Of a stretch of 5,290 bases of DNA, positions 1 through 5,290 are shown piece by piece (positions within the stretch are counted from its first letter, which is position 1; each line of letters opens with the position of its first letter). The notes beneath the pieces were generated by a model. The model was not told where the DNA came from. It ran no database searches and worked only from the letters and a program-made list of their open reading frames with translations. The stretch spans positions 1 through 5,290 of the forward strand of contig JASHWX010000143.1 in NCBI GenBank assembly GCA_030043815.1, in the 5' to 3' direction. This stretch comes from Candidatus Rhabdochlamydia sp. (GTDB lineage Bacteria > Chlamydiota > Chlamydiia > Chlamydiales > Rhabdochlamydiaceae). The translations under genes were made by a program, and so were the position numbers.

Positions 1-444
1 ATCAAAGATCTGCGCACGATCCTTGAAGCGCTCGCCGAATGGGCGCAATCGGAAAAAGACACGGTTCTTCTCACCGAGTATGTGCGCTCGTCGCTCAAGC
101 GCTACATCAGCTATAAGTATTCGCAGGGTCAATCGATCTTGTCTGTTTATTTACTCGATCCTGAAATCGAAGACATGGTCCGCGGAGCGATCAAACAGAC
201 CTCTGCCGGCTCTTATCTCGCCCTCGATCCCGACTCTGTTCAGCTGATTCTGCACGCGATGCGCACCACGATCGTTCCGACGCCCGTCGGGGGACAGCCG
301 CCTGTGCTGCTCACGGCGATCGATGTGCGCCGCTTTGTCAGAAAATTGATCGAGGGAGAATTCCCCGATATGGCCGTGGTCTCGTATCAAGAGATCGTTC
401 CCGAAATCCGCATTCAACCTTTAGGACGCGTTCAACTTTCATAA
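1..444 (+). CDS. sctV: Type III secretion export gate protein SctV (CdsV/LcrD), C-terminal part
   Basis: The reading frame is open from the first base and ends at TAA 442-444, so only the last 147 residues are present; the start lies upstream of the window. SctV/FlhA-family proteins are inner-membrane export-gate components whose cytoplasmic C-terminal domain forms a nonameric ring that receives chaperone-substrate complexes. The visible part belongs to that cytoplasmic domain and has no membrane segment. Family-like stretches are the opening DLRTILEAL, then YVRSSLKRYI, then LLDPEIEDMVRGAI, then PPVLLTAIDVRRFVRKLI, and near the end FPDMAVVSYQEI. These match the pattern of FlhA/InvA/LcrD C-termini. 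The following copN and chaperone genes favour the T3S member over flagellar FlhA. A second stop codon, TAG 445-447, follows immediately. Identification is by recalled family pattern and gene context; sctV rather than flhA is well supported by context. Confidence 0.93.
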   Translation: MKDLRTILEALAEWAQSEKDTVLLTEYVRSSLKRYISYKYSQGQSILSVYLLDPEIEDMVRGAIKQTSAGSYLALDPDSVQLILHAMRTTIVPTPVGGQPPVLLTAIDVRRFVRKLIEGEFPDMAVVSYQEIVPEIRIQPLGRVQLS

Positions 445-450
445 TAGAAT

Positions 451-1623
451 ATGTCTGAAGAAATTTCGAGCTCCCGCGTTCCTCCTACGCAGCTTGAGGC
501 GATGCGCGCCCAGCAGCTTGCTGCCCAAAAGGCGATGGTCGGGATGGCTGTCGCCCAAGAAGAGAGTTCTGAGGGTTTTCAATCATGGATCGATGAAGGA
601 GCGTTCAATCCTGTGCTCATGGCCCGCCGCTTTGAGGCCCTCGAGTCCAAGCGCAAGCGTACGACCAGGGAAGAAGAGCTCGAAAAGATGGAGCGCAAAA
701 AGGAGATCGTCGAGGTCGAGCGGATCGAGAAGGTCAGCGAACAGTTCAACCGGAAAAATCCCGAGCTTCAGGTCCGATCGCTGCTCTTGCTGCGCTCCCG
801 CATCACTTCAAGCGATACCAGTGGTGATATCTTGCGCAAAGTCCTCGAGATGTATCCCGACTACTCCCTTGCCGACGATGCCCTCGACTTTTTGCTTGAG
901 ACGGCGACAGATGATAAGCTTGCCGAACAAGTTCGCCGCGCCAAAGAAGAACTCAATACCGTGCATGGAAGAGAGGTCAAAGCAGGAAAAAACATCGCAG
1001 AGCAAGCGCGCGCATTTTCAAATCAGGGGCTTGGCACTCCGACGGGCCTGCGCAATTTATATCGCGAAGTCACAGGCAATCCACGCGACGCCAATACCCT
1101 TTTCAACGAGCTCACTGGCAAATTTGACTATGACAAGATGAAAACGGTGATCGATTTCTTGCTCCATTCCATGGGCTCCGATCTCAAATCCAAAGGGCCG
1201 TCCATTGATCGCGGCGAACTGCACCGCTTGCTATCGGAGGCGCGCAAGCTGCAGAGCATTCTAGGCGTTTTCCGCTTCTTTCAATCGCGCATGAATCTCG
1301 TTCAAGGCGCCTTGGCAAGGCAGGGCATGCAAACGACCTTGACATTCGAGACGCTTGCCAAGCAGTTCATGAAAATCCTCCAAGAACGCTATCCTTCTAC
1401 GGATAAAATATTGCAGCTCTCTGCCGCACTTGGCCTATCTGAAGAGATCGTCGCTCAAATCATCATCTTTACTCAAATGCGCGATGGAATCCGGCAGATT
1501 GCCCCGAAACTCTTTAAGTCCGACCAGCACCGCCAAGACCTGCTCGCCGCCTTCATCGACGCCATTGAAGAGCTCGACGAACGCCTAGAAGAAAGGAACG
1601 AAGAAGAAAAAGAGGAAGAATGA
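451..1623 (+). CDS. copN: Type III secretion gatekeeper CopN (SctW; YopN-TyeA fusion type)
   Basis: This 390-residue protein is the T3S gatekeeper, which binds the export apparatus, holds back effectors before host contact and is itself secreted. Chlamydial CopN is about 400 residues and joins in one chain what Yersinia splits into YopN and TyeA. The N-terminus (about 1-40) is Ser/Gln/Ala-rich, as expected for a secretion signal. Residues about 58-100 are highly charged and helical, a likely chaperone-binding and linker region. Residues about 100-285 form the HrpJ/YopN-like core, including LRNLYREVTG (200-209) and FLLHSMGSDLKS (236-247). Residues about 295-375 resemble TyeA, including MRDGIRQIAPKLF (343-355) and HRQDLLAAF (360-368). 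The chain ends in an acidic tail (373-390). ATG 451 is chosen because it follows the sctV stop by 6 bases and keeps the N-terminal signal, although no Shine-Dalgarno sequence precedes it. An internal ATG at 502 is less likely. C. pneumoniae CopN is reported to bind tubulin; whether this one does cannot be read here. Confidence 0.92.
   Translation: MSEEISSSRVPPTQLEAMRAQQLAAQKAMVGMAVAQEESSEGFQSWIDEGAFNPVLMARRFEALESKRKRTTREEELEKMERKKEIVEVERIEKVSEQFNRKNPELQVRSLLLLRSRITSSDTSGDILRKVLEMYPDYSLADDALDFLLETATDDKLAEQVRRAKEELNTVHGREVKAGKNIAEQARAFSNQGLGTPTGLRNLYREVTGNPRDANTLFNELTGKFDYDKMKTVIDFLLHSMGSDLKSKGPSIDRGELHRLLSEARKLQSILGVFRFFQSRMNLVQGALARQGMQTTLTFETLAKQFMKILQERYPSTDKILQLSAALGLSEEIVAQIIIFTQMRDGIRQIAPKLFKSDQHRQDLLAAFIDAIEELDERLEERNEEEKEEE
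1612..1617 (+). promoter_or_regulatory. Ribosome binding site for the chaperone gene, inside the copN coding end
   Basis: GAGGAA lies 2 bases before the ATG at 1620 (GAGG itself 4 bases before), inside the codons for the acidic Glu/Lys tail of CopN. The spacing is short, but this is the best purine-rich match before any start codon in the window. It supports choosing ATG 1620 and suggests the chaperone can be translated both by direct initiation and by coupling to copN. Confidence 0.5.
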
Positions 1624-2036
1624 CAGATCGCTTTGAAGAGCTTTTGAAAGAATTGAGCGCCTTGCTCGGCATTTCCCTTCACCCTGACCACAAAGGTGCA
1701 TGCAAGCTCGTGTTCAATGAGACGCTTCATGTCCAGCTCGAATGCGATGCTGCCTTAGAAAACTTGCTCATCGCCACATTTATCTGTGATATTCCTCCTG
1801 GAAAATTCCGTGAAAATATTCTCAAAGACGCGCTCAAGGCCAATTCCCCTTTCCCCAAAATTGGAACGCTGGCCTACTCGGATCGCAACAACAAGCTCAC
1901 CCTGTTCACCTCTCTTCGCTTAAGCAATCTGACCGGCGTTAAGCTCGCAGAAATTTTAAGTTTATTTGTCGATAAAGCCAATCAATGGCGTACCGGCGTT
2001 GAAACAGGCCATACCGCTCAACTTATTGGTAAATAA
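1620..2036 (+). CDS. scc1: Class I type III secretion chaperone, Scc1/SycE (CesT family)
   Basis: This is a 138-residue, small, mildly acidic protein with the layout of CesT/SycE-type class I chaperones: N-terminal amphipathic helix (FEELLKELSALLGI, 5-18), beta strands (CKLVFNETLHVQLECD, 28-43), a middle strand and helix (LLIATFICDIPP, 49-60, then FRENILKDALKANS, 63-76), further strands (IGTLAYSD 81-88; KLTLFTSLRL 92-101), and a C-terminal helix (KLAEILSLFVDKANQWR, 108-124). Such proteins dimerise and wrap the N-terminal part of their secretion substrate. Directly after copN, the expected client is CopN. In Chlamydia, Scc1 acts with a second chaperone, Scc4, encoded elsewhere, and no scc4-like gene is visible here. 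The start overlaps the copN stop by four bases (ATGA), which implies translational coupling. The length is close to the roughly 146 residues of chlamydial Scc1. The call rests on fold pattern and position, since this family is poorly conserved in sequence. Confidence 0.87.
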   Translation: MTDRFEELLKELSALLGISLHPDHKGACKLVFNETLHVQLECDAALENLLIATFICDIPPGKFRENILKDALKANSPFPKIGTLAYSDRNNKLTLFTSLRLSNLTGVKLAEILSLFVDKANQWRTGVETGHTAQLIGK

Positions 2037-3664
2037 TGGAAGAGACTAAAGAAACCCTGCTTTACTCCATCACAGGCAGTCAATGGAAAAAGATCGGCAT
2101 CGCCCCCCATCATGGGATCAATCTTCCCCTTTCTGCGCTCCATAGCGAAAACAGCTGCGGAATTGGAGAATTCTTCGACTTGCTTCCCATCATCGATTGG
2201 GCGAGCCGCTTGAAACTCGATGTGATCCAATTGCTTCCTCTCAACAATTCTGAGATAGATCCCAGCCCTTATAATGCGATCTCCTCTTGTGCGCTCAATC
2301 TCGTGTACCTATCGCTCTATGCCCTTCCCTACATCGACCAACTCGGCGAGCTGCAAAAAAAACTCAAAGACCTCCATAAGCTGAACGATCTAAAGCGGAT
2401 CGCCTACACAGAAGTATTGACCCACAAACTGAGCTGGCTGCAAGCCTACTTTGAACAGGTGAAAGAAAAAATCGTCAAAAGCAAAGAGTTCAAGGATTTC
2501 GTCGATGACAATCCTTGGGTCGAACCGTTCGCCCTCTTTAAAACCCTGCGGGAGCGTTTAGGGAATACCTCTTGGAACAGTTGGCCGGAAGAGGTGCGGA
2601 CTTATCCTCCTAAAGAATTCGACGCGCTGATCAAGCGCCACTGGGATGAGGTTTCCTTCTATATCGCCATGCAGTTTCTCTGCTACGCACAGCTTAAAAA
2701 AGTCAAAGCCTACGCAAACCAAAAAGGGATTTTTTTGATGGGGGACATTCCCATCTTTGTCAGCATGCAAAGCGTCGATGTCTGGCAATTCCCTGAATAC
2801 TTCAACACGGACCTCACCGCAGGCGCCCCTCCCGACTACTTTGCCAAAGAAGGGCAAAACTGGTGCCTACCCCTCTATCAATGGGACGCTTTAAGAAAAA
2901 ATCACTTCATATGGTGGAAGCAAAGACTCCGCTACGCTGAAAACTTTTACGACATCTTTCGCATCGACCACGTCCTCGGCTTTTTTCGCGTCTGGGCCAT
3001 TCCTCCCCATCTTAAAGGGATAGATGGACACTATGTTCCACAAGATGATACCAAGTGGGAGCTTCAAGGCCGCGAATTGCTTTCGATGATCTGTTCCTCG
3101 ACCACCATGCTCCCCATTGCAGAAGATTTAGGCGTCGTGCCCAAAATGGTCCGCGCTACAATCAAAGAATTCGGCATTTGCGGAACAAAAGTGATCCGCT
3201 GGGAAAGAAAATGGGATGAAGATAAGCGCTATATCCCCCTCCAATATTATCCTCCGATCAGCCTCACCTCTGTTTCCACGCACGACTCAGAAACCTTAAC
3301 CCTCTGGTGGAAGAATTTCGCAAGCGACGCCAAAGAGTTTGCCGCCTATAAACATTGGACCTACAGCCCCGAGCTTACCGAAAAGCAAAGAGAAGAGATC
3401 CTTTGGGACAGCCACCACACCTCGAGTCTCTTTCATATCAATCTCCTTCAAGAATATTTCGCTTTCTACCCTGAACTTTCCTGGCCCAATCCCGAAGATG
3501 AACGGATCAATGTCCCCGGCACCCATATCGGTTCGAATTGGACCTACCGCTTCAAGCCAACGGTGGAAGAGATCACCTCCCATCAAGGGCTATTCTCCCG
3601 CATGGAGAACATCATCTTCTCCCCGTCCCCTCCCGCAACTCTTCACAATAACAGCGGTAAGTAA
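2036..3664 (+). CDS. malQ: 4-alpha-glucanotransferase (amylomaltase, GH77)
   Basis: MalQ transfers alpha-1,4-glucan segments between maltodextrins, releasing glucose, in glycogen and maltodextrin turnover. The 542-residue chain is full length for GH77. Visible family motifs are GINLPLSALHS (27-37) with GIGEF (42-46), QLLPLN (65-70), SPYNAISS (77-84), GDIPIFVSMQSVDVW (236-250), GAPPDYFAKEGQNW (263-276), RIDHVLGFFRVW (309-320), AEDLGVVP (362-369), STHDSET (414-420), and the C-terminal NVPGT...NWTYR (492-505). By alignment to Thermus amylomaltase the catalytic residues are nucleophile Asp311, acid/base Glu363 and transition-state stabiliser Asp417; all are present, so the enzyme should be active. 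The start overlaps the chaperone stop by one base (TAATG) and lacks a clear Shine-Dalgarno sequence, so reinitiation is likely. About 26 residues precede the first conserved motif. Placement behind T3S genes matches Chlamydia; C. trachomatis MalQ has, as I recall, been reported as a possible T3S substrate. No signal peptide or membrane segment is seen. Confidence 0.97.
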   Translation: MEETKETLLYSITGSQWKKIGIAPHHGINLPLSALHSENSCGIGEFFDLLPIIDWASRLKLDVIQLLPLNNSEIDPSPYNAISSCALNLVYLSLYALPYIDQLGELQKKLKDLHKLNDLKRIAYTEVLTHKLSWLQAYFEQVKEKIVKSKEFKDFVDDNPWVEPFALFKTLRERLGNTSWNSWPEEVRTYPPKEFDALIKRHWDEVSFYIAMQFLCYAQLKKVKAYANQKGIFLMGDIPIFVSMQSVDVWQFPEYFNTDLTAGAPPDYFAKEGQNWCLPLYQWDALRKNHFIWWKQRLRYAENFYDIFRIDHVLGFFRVWAIPPHLKGIDGHYVPQDDTKWELQGRELLSMICSSTTMLPIAEDLGVVPKMVRATIKEFGICGTKVIRWERKWDEDKRYIPLQYYPPISLTSVSTHDSETLTLWWKNFASDAKEFAAYKHWTYSPELTEKQREEILWDSHHTSSLFHINLLQEYFAFYPELSWPNPEDERINVPGTHIGSNWTYRFKPTVEEITSHQGLFSRMENIIFSPSPPATLHNNSGK

Positions 3665-5224
3665 ATGTTTGCGCGAATCATCCTCCTCCTGCTCCTCTTT
3701 TTCCACCCTTTAAGCGCCAAAAAGAAGGCTAAAGTCCATGAGCAGCCACGGATTGAAAATTCCGCGTTAAAATCCCTGTTCAATACACTCGATCCCTCTT
3801 CCATCTCGCAGCATCTCTCTTTTTATGAGCTCTATCCTGATACTATAGAGGGCAAAGAAGCATTGAGACGCGCATGGAATCTCTTAAGCGGAGGAAACCT
3901 CCCCTCATCTGAGGTTCCGAAAACATTGCCCAAATTCGACATTCAAGCCATCGTTTCCCTCGTTACCAGGCAGTCTTTTGATCCTCCTGTAAAATTGACC
4001 GATGAGCAGCTTGCCTTGATCGAAACGATTTCAGAATCCCTTTCCAATCGCAAACTCAAAGGACACCGCGTTTGGACAAAAGAGGAAGTCTTGAAGTTAA
4101 GTCCCGAAGAAATAGATCTTTCCCGAGGGCTGCTCCTCTTCCAGTTCGATGACAAAAATGATGTCATGCAATACGAAGCGAGCATCGACCTCATGGCCCT
4201 GCAAATCCGCGCCCGCCTTTCGTCCAAAGCGACCAATGAAGAAAAGATCCGCGAGATCAACCGCTTCATTTTTCAAGAAATGCAGTTCCGATTCCCTCCC
4301 CATTCTTTGTATGCAGCGGATATCGACCTCTACACTTTTCTCCCCTCTGTCCTAGACAGCCGCCAAGGCGTCTGCCTCGGCGTATCCATCCTTTATTTAT
4401 CTTTAGCGCAGCGGCTCGACCTTCCTTTAGAGATCATTACCCCGCCCGGCCACATCTACGTGCGTTATAATAATGGGAGCAAGATCATCAACATTGAGAC
4501 AACGGCCCGAGGCATCGACCCCCCTTCCGACCTCTATTTAGGGATCAACAACCGCAAGTTGCAACAGCGCAATATGAAGGAAGTCATCGGCCTTGCATTC
4601 ATGAACCAGGCCGCCGTGTTTTGGGCGCGGCAAGACTACCCAAAAACTGTTGCCCTTTATGAAAAAGCGGCATGCTTTCTTCCCCATGATCCTCTCCTCA
4701 AGATGTTCATGGGATTCAATTACCTCTTTACCGGCAAAAATGCAGAAGGGGCCAAGCTCTTGCGCGAAATCCGCTACCTCACCTTTGAAGAAGCCGTCTC
4801 GCCCGAGACAGTTCCCGATGATTATTTAAGCGGCAAAATCGACGCAGACGGCATCAAAGCTGTTTTTTTACCTGTTGATGAAACGCGCGAATCGATCACC
4901 AAGAAGCAAAAAGAGCTCGAACAAATCCTCAAACGCTATCCCCGATTCCGCATGGGCTATCTGCAGCTCGCAACGACCTGGCTCCAGCTCGGCCGCGGCA
5001 GCGAGGCCAAGGAATTGCTCGAGCGCTACCACGCGATCGATCCCCATCACTGCATTGTCGAGTATTACCTCGCAGTCCTTTGCATCCAAAGGCTCGATTT
5101 CAACGCCGCATGGAGCTATTTCAACCTAGCGGAATCGCTTGTCCGCGCACGCGGGCACCGCCCCCAAGCGCTCGTCGCCACACGCGATCACCTGCGCCGC
5201 CTATGCCCCGAACCGAATCTTTAA
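3665..5224 (+). CDS. Exported transglutaminase-like (SirB1-type) protein with C-terminal TPR-like repeats, function unknown
   Basis: I do not recognise a named gene for this 519-residue protein. Residues 1-18 look like a Sec signal peptide: a single Arg, the hydrophobic run IILLLLLFFHPL, then SA before KKKAK. There is no lipobox Cys. Residues about 185-285 resemble the transglutaminase-like core of SirB1 proteins: EEKIREINRFIF (192-203), then DSRQGVCLGVSILYLSLAQR (231-250) with candidate Cys237, then PPGHIYVRY (260-268) with candidate His263, then IINIETTARG (274-283), where Glu278 takes the usual acidic third position. Residues about 305-365 (AVFWARQDYPKTVALYEKA) and 415-495 (YLQLATTWLQLGRGSEAKEL, then YYLAVLCIQRLDFNAAWSYF) look like TPR helix pairs. 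Residues 30-180 are unassigned. The ATG follows the malQ stop with no gap and has only a weak GGTAAG upstream, so coupling to malQ is likely. It may be a periplasmic protease- or amidase-like enzyme, or an inactive scaffold. Domain calls are motif-based; activity is inference. Confidence 0.85.
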   Translation: MFARIILLLLLFFHPLSAKKKAKVHEQPRIENSALKSLFNTLDPSSISQHLSFYELYPDTIEGKEALRRAWNLLSGGNLPSSEVPKTLPKFDIQAIVSLVTRQSFDPPVKLTDEQLALIETISESLSNRKLKGHRVWTKEEVLKLSPEEIDLSRGLLLFQFDDKNDVMQYEASIDLMALQIRARLSSKATNEEKIREINRFIFQEMQFRFPPHSLYAADIDLYTFLPSVLDSRQGVCLGVSILYLSLAQRLDLPLEIITPPGHIYVRYNNGSKIINIETTARGIDPPSDLYLGINNRKLQQRNMKEVIGLAFMNQAAVFWARQDYPKTVALYEKAACFLPHDPLLKMFMGFNYLFTGKNAEGAKLLREIRYLTFEEAVSPETVPDDYLSGKIDADGIKAVFLPVDETRESITKKQKELEQILKRYPRFRMGYLQLATTWLQLGRGSEAKELLERYHAIDPHHCIVEYYLAVLCIQRLDFNAAWSYFNLAESLVRARGHRPQALVATRDHLRRLCPEPNL

Positions 5225-5230
5225 TGTGAA

Positions 5231-5257
5231 CCCAGGCCTTAAGGCCTGGGATTTTTG
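5231..5257 (+). terminator. Rho-independent terminator after the transglutaminase/TPR gene
   Basis: CCCAGGCC (5231-5238) pairs perfectly with GGCCTGGG (5243-5250) around a TTAA loop, followed by ATTTTTG (5251-5257). The 8-bp G+C-rich stem and five-T run start seven bases after the stop codon at 5222-5224. This is a convincing end for the whole plus-strand gene string. The inverted repeat including the loop is a perfect 20-base palindrome. The minus strand lacks a comparable T-run after the stem, so it should act mainly in the plus direction. Confidence 0.9.
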
Positions 5258-5258
5258 T

Positions 5259-5289
5259 GGTTGGCGTGGGCTTCGCACCCACGCCAATC
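5259..5289. repeat. Long inverted repeat (hairpin) at the window edge
   Basis: TTGGCGTGGG (5261-5270) pairs perfectly with CCCACGCCAA (5278-5287) around the 7-base loop CTTCGCA. One G-T pair and one G-C pair extend the stem outward to 5259 and 5289. No T-run is visible on the minus-strand side, and what follows on the plus strand is outside the window. It could be a second tandem terminator, the terminator of a convergent gene, or a copy of a dispersed intergenic palindrome. The structure is certain; its role is not. Confidence 0.75.
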
Positions 5290-5290
5290 C

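Noticed and set aside
502..504. Alternative copN start at an internal ATG
   Set aside because: GAGG sits only two bases before it, too close for a normal site, and it would remove the first 17 residues, which fit a T3S signal.
494..1141. Open frame of 215 codons on the plus strand in another frame of copN
   Set aside because: Its translation is rich in Ser/Arg/Lys/Pro with no domain pattern, as expected from out-of-frame reading, and it lies wholly within a well-supported gatekeeper gene.
3339..3713. Open frame of 124 codons spanning the malQ/fifth-gene junction
   Set aside because: It is a low-complexity Ser/Pro translation out of frame with both real genes; the GH77 C-terminal motif and the signal peptide in the other frames explain the DNA.
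3837..3860. ACTATAGAG as a promoter -10 element inside the fifth gene
   Set aside because: There is no convincing -35 partner and no downstream start that would make biological sense; chance match within coding sequence.
2558..4303. Several minus-strand open frames of 68-108 codons opposite malQ and the fifth gene
   Set aside because: They have no recognisable motif, no ribosome binding site and lie opposite strongly coding sequence; they are antisense by-products of codon use.
5231..5250. The perfect palindrome as a protein-binding operator or transposon target
   Set aside because: The position just after a stop codon and the T-run immediately after the stem make termination the simpler explanation; no insertion sequence is nearby.

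Overview
This window reads as a piece of a chromosome from the phylum Chlamydiae. The evidence is gene order: the C-terminus of a type III secretion (T3S) export-gate protein (SctV/CdsV/LcrD), a CopN/LcrE gatekeeper (SctW), a small class I T3S chaperone of the Scc1/SycE type, and a 4-alpha-glucanotransferase (MalQ). As I recall it, the same order occurs in Chlamydia trachomatis and C. pneumoniae (lcrD-copN-scc1-malQ). Base composition judged by eye is near 50% G+C, above the roughly 40% of the genus Chlamydia. That points to a Chlamydia-related or environmental lineage (for example Waddliaceae or Criblamydiaceae) rather than Chlamydia itself; the family is a guess.

Layout: all five coding regions are on the plus strand with almost no space between them. 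Positions 1-444 hold the last 147 residues of SctV. After a 6-base gap comes copN (451-1623). It overlaps the chaperone gene (1620-2036) by 4 bases (ATGA), which overlaps malQ (2036-3664) by 1 base (TAATG). The malQ stop codon directly abuts the start of a fifth gene (3665-5224). That gene encodes an apparently exported protein with a transglutaminase-like Cys/His core of the SirB1 type and C-terminal TPR-like helices. A strong hairpin terminator (5231-5257) follows seven bases after its stop codon, and a second long inverted repeat (5259-5289) lies at the window edge. No intergenic stretch longer than about 70 bases exists, and I see no RNA gene, insertion sequence or CRISPR array.

How the genes fit together: SctV forms the ring-shaped cytoplasmic gate of the T3S apparatus, CopN plugs or regulates that gate until host contact, and the Scc1-like chaperone should escort CopN. 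MalQ rearranges maltodextrins in glycogen metabolism; its link to T3S genes fits reports that chlamydial glycogen enzymes may themselves be T3S substrates. The fifth protein is the least explained member. It sits where I would expect rpmB (ribosomal protein L28) in Chlamydia, appears translationally coupled to malQ, and is the best candidate here for an undescribed function.
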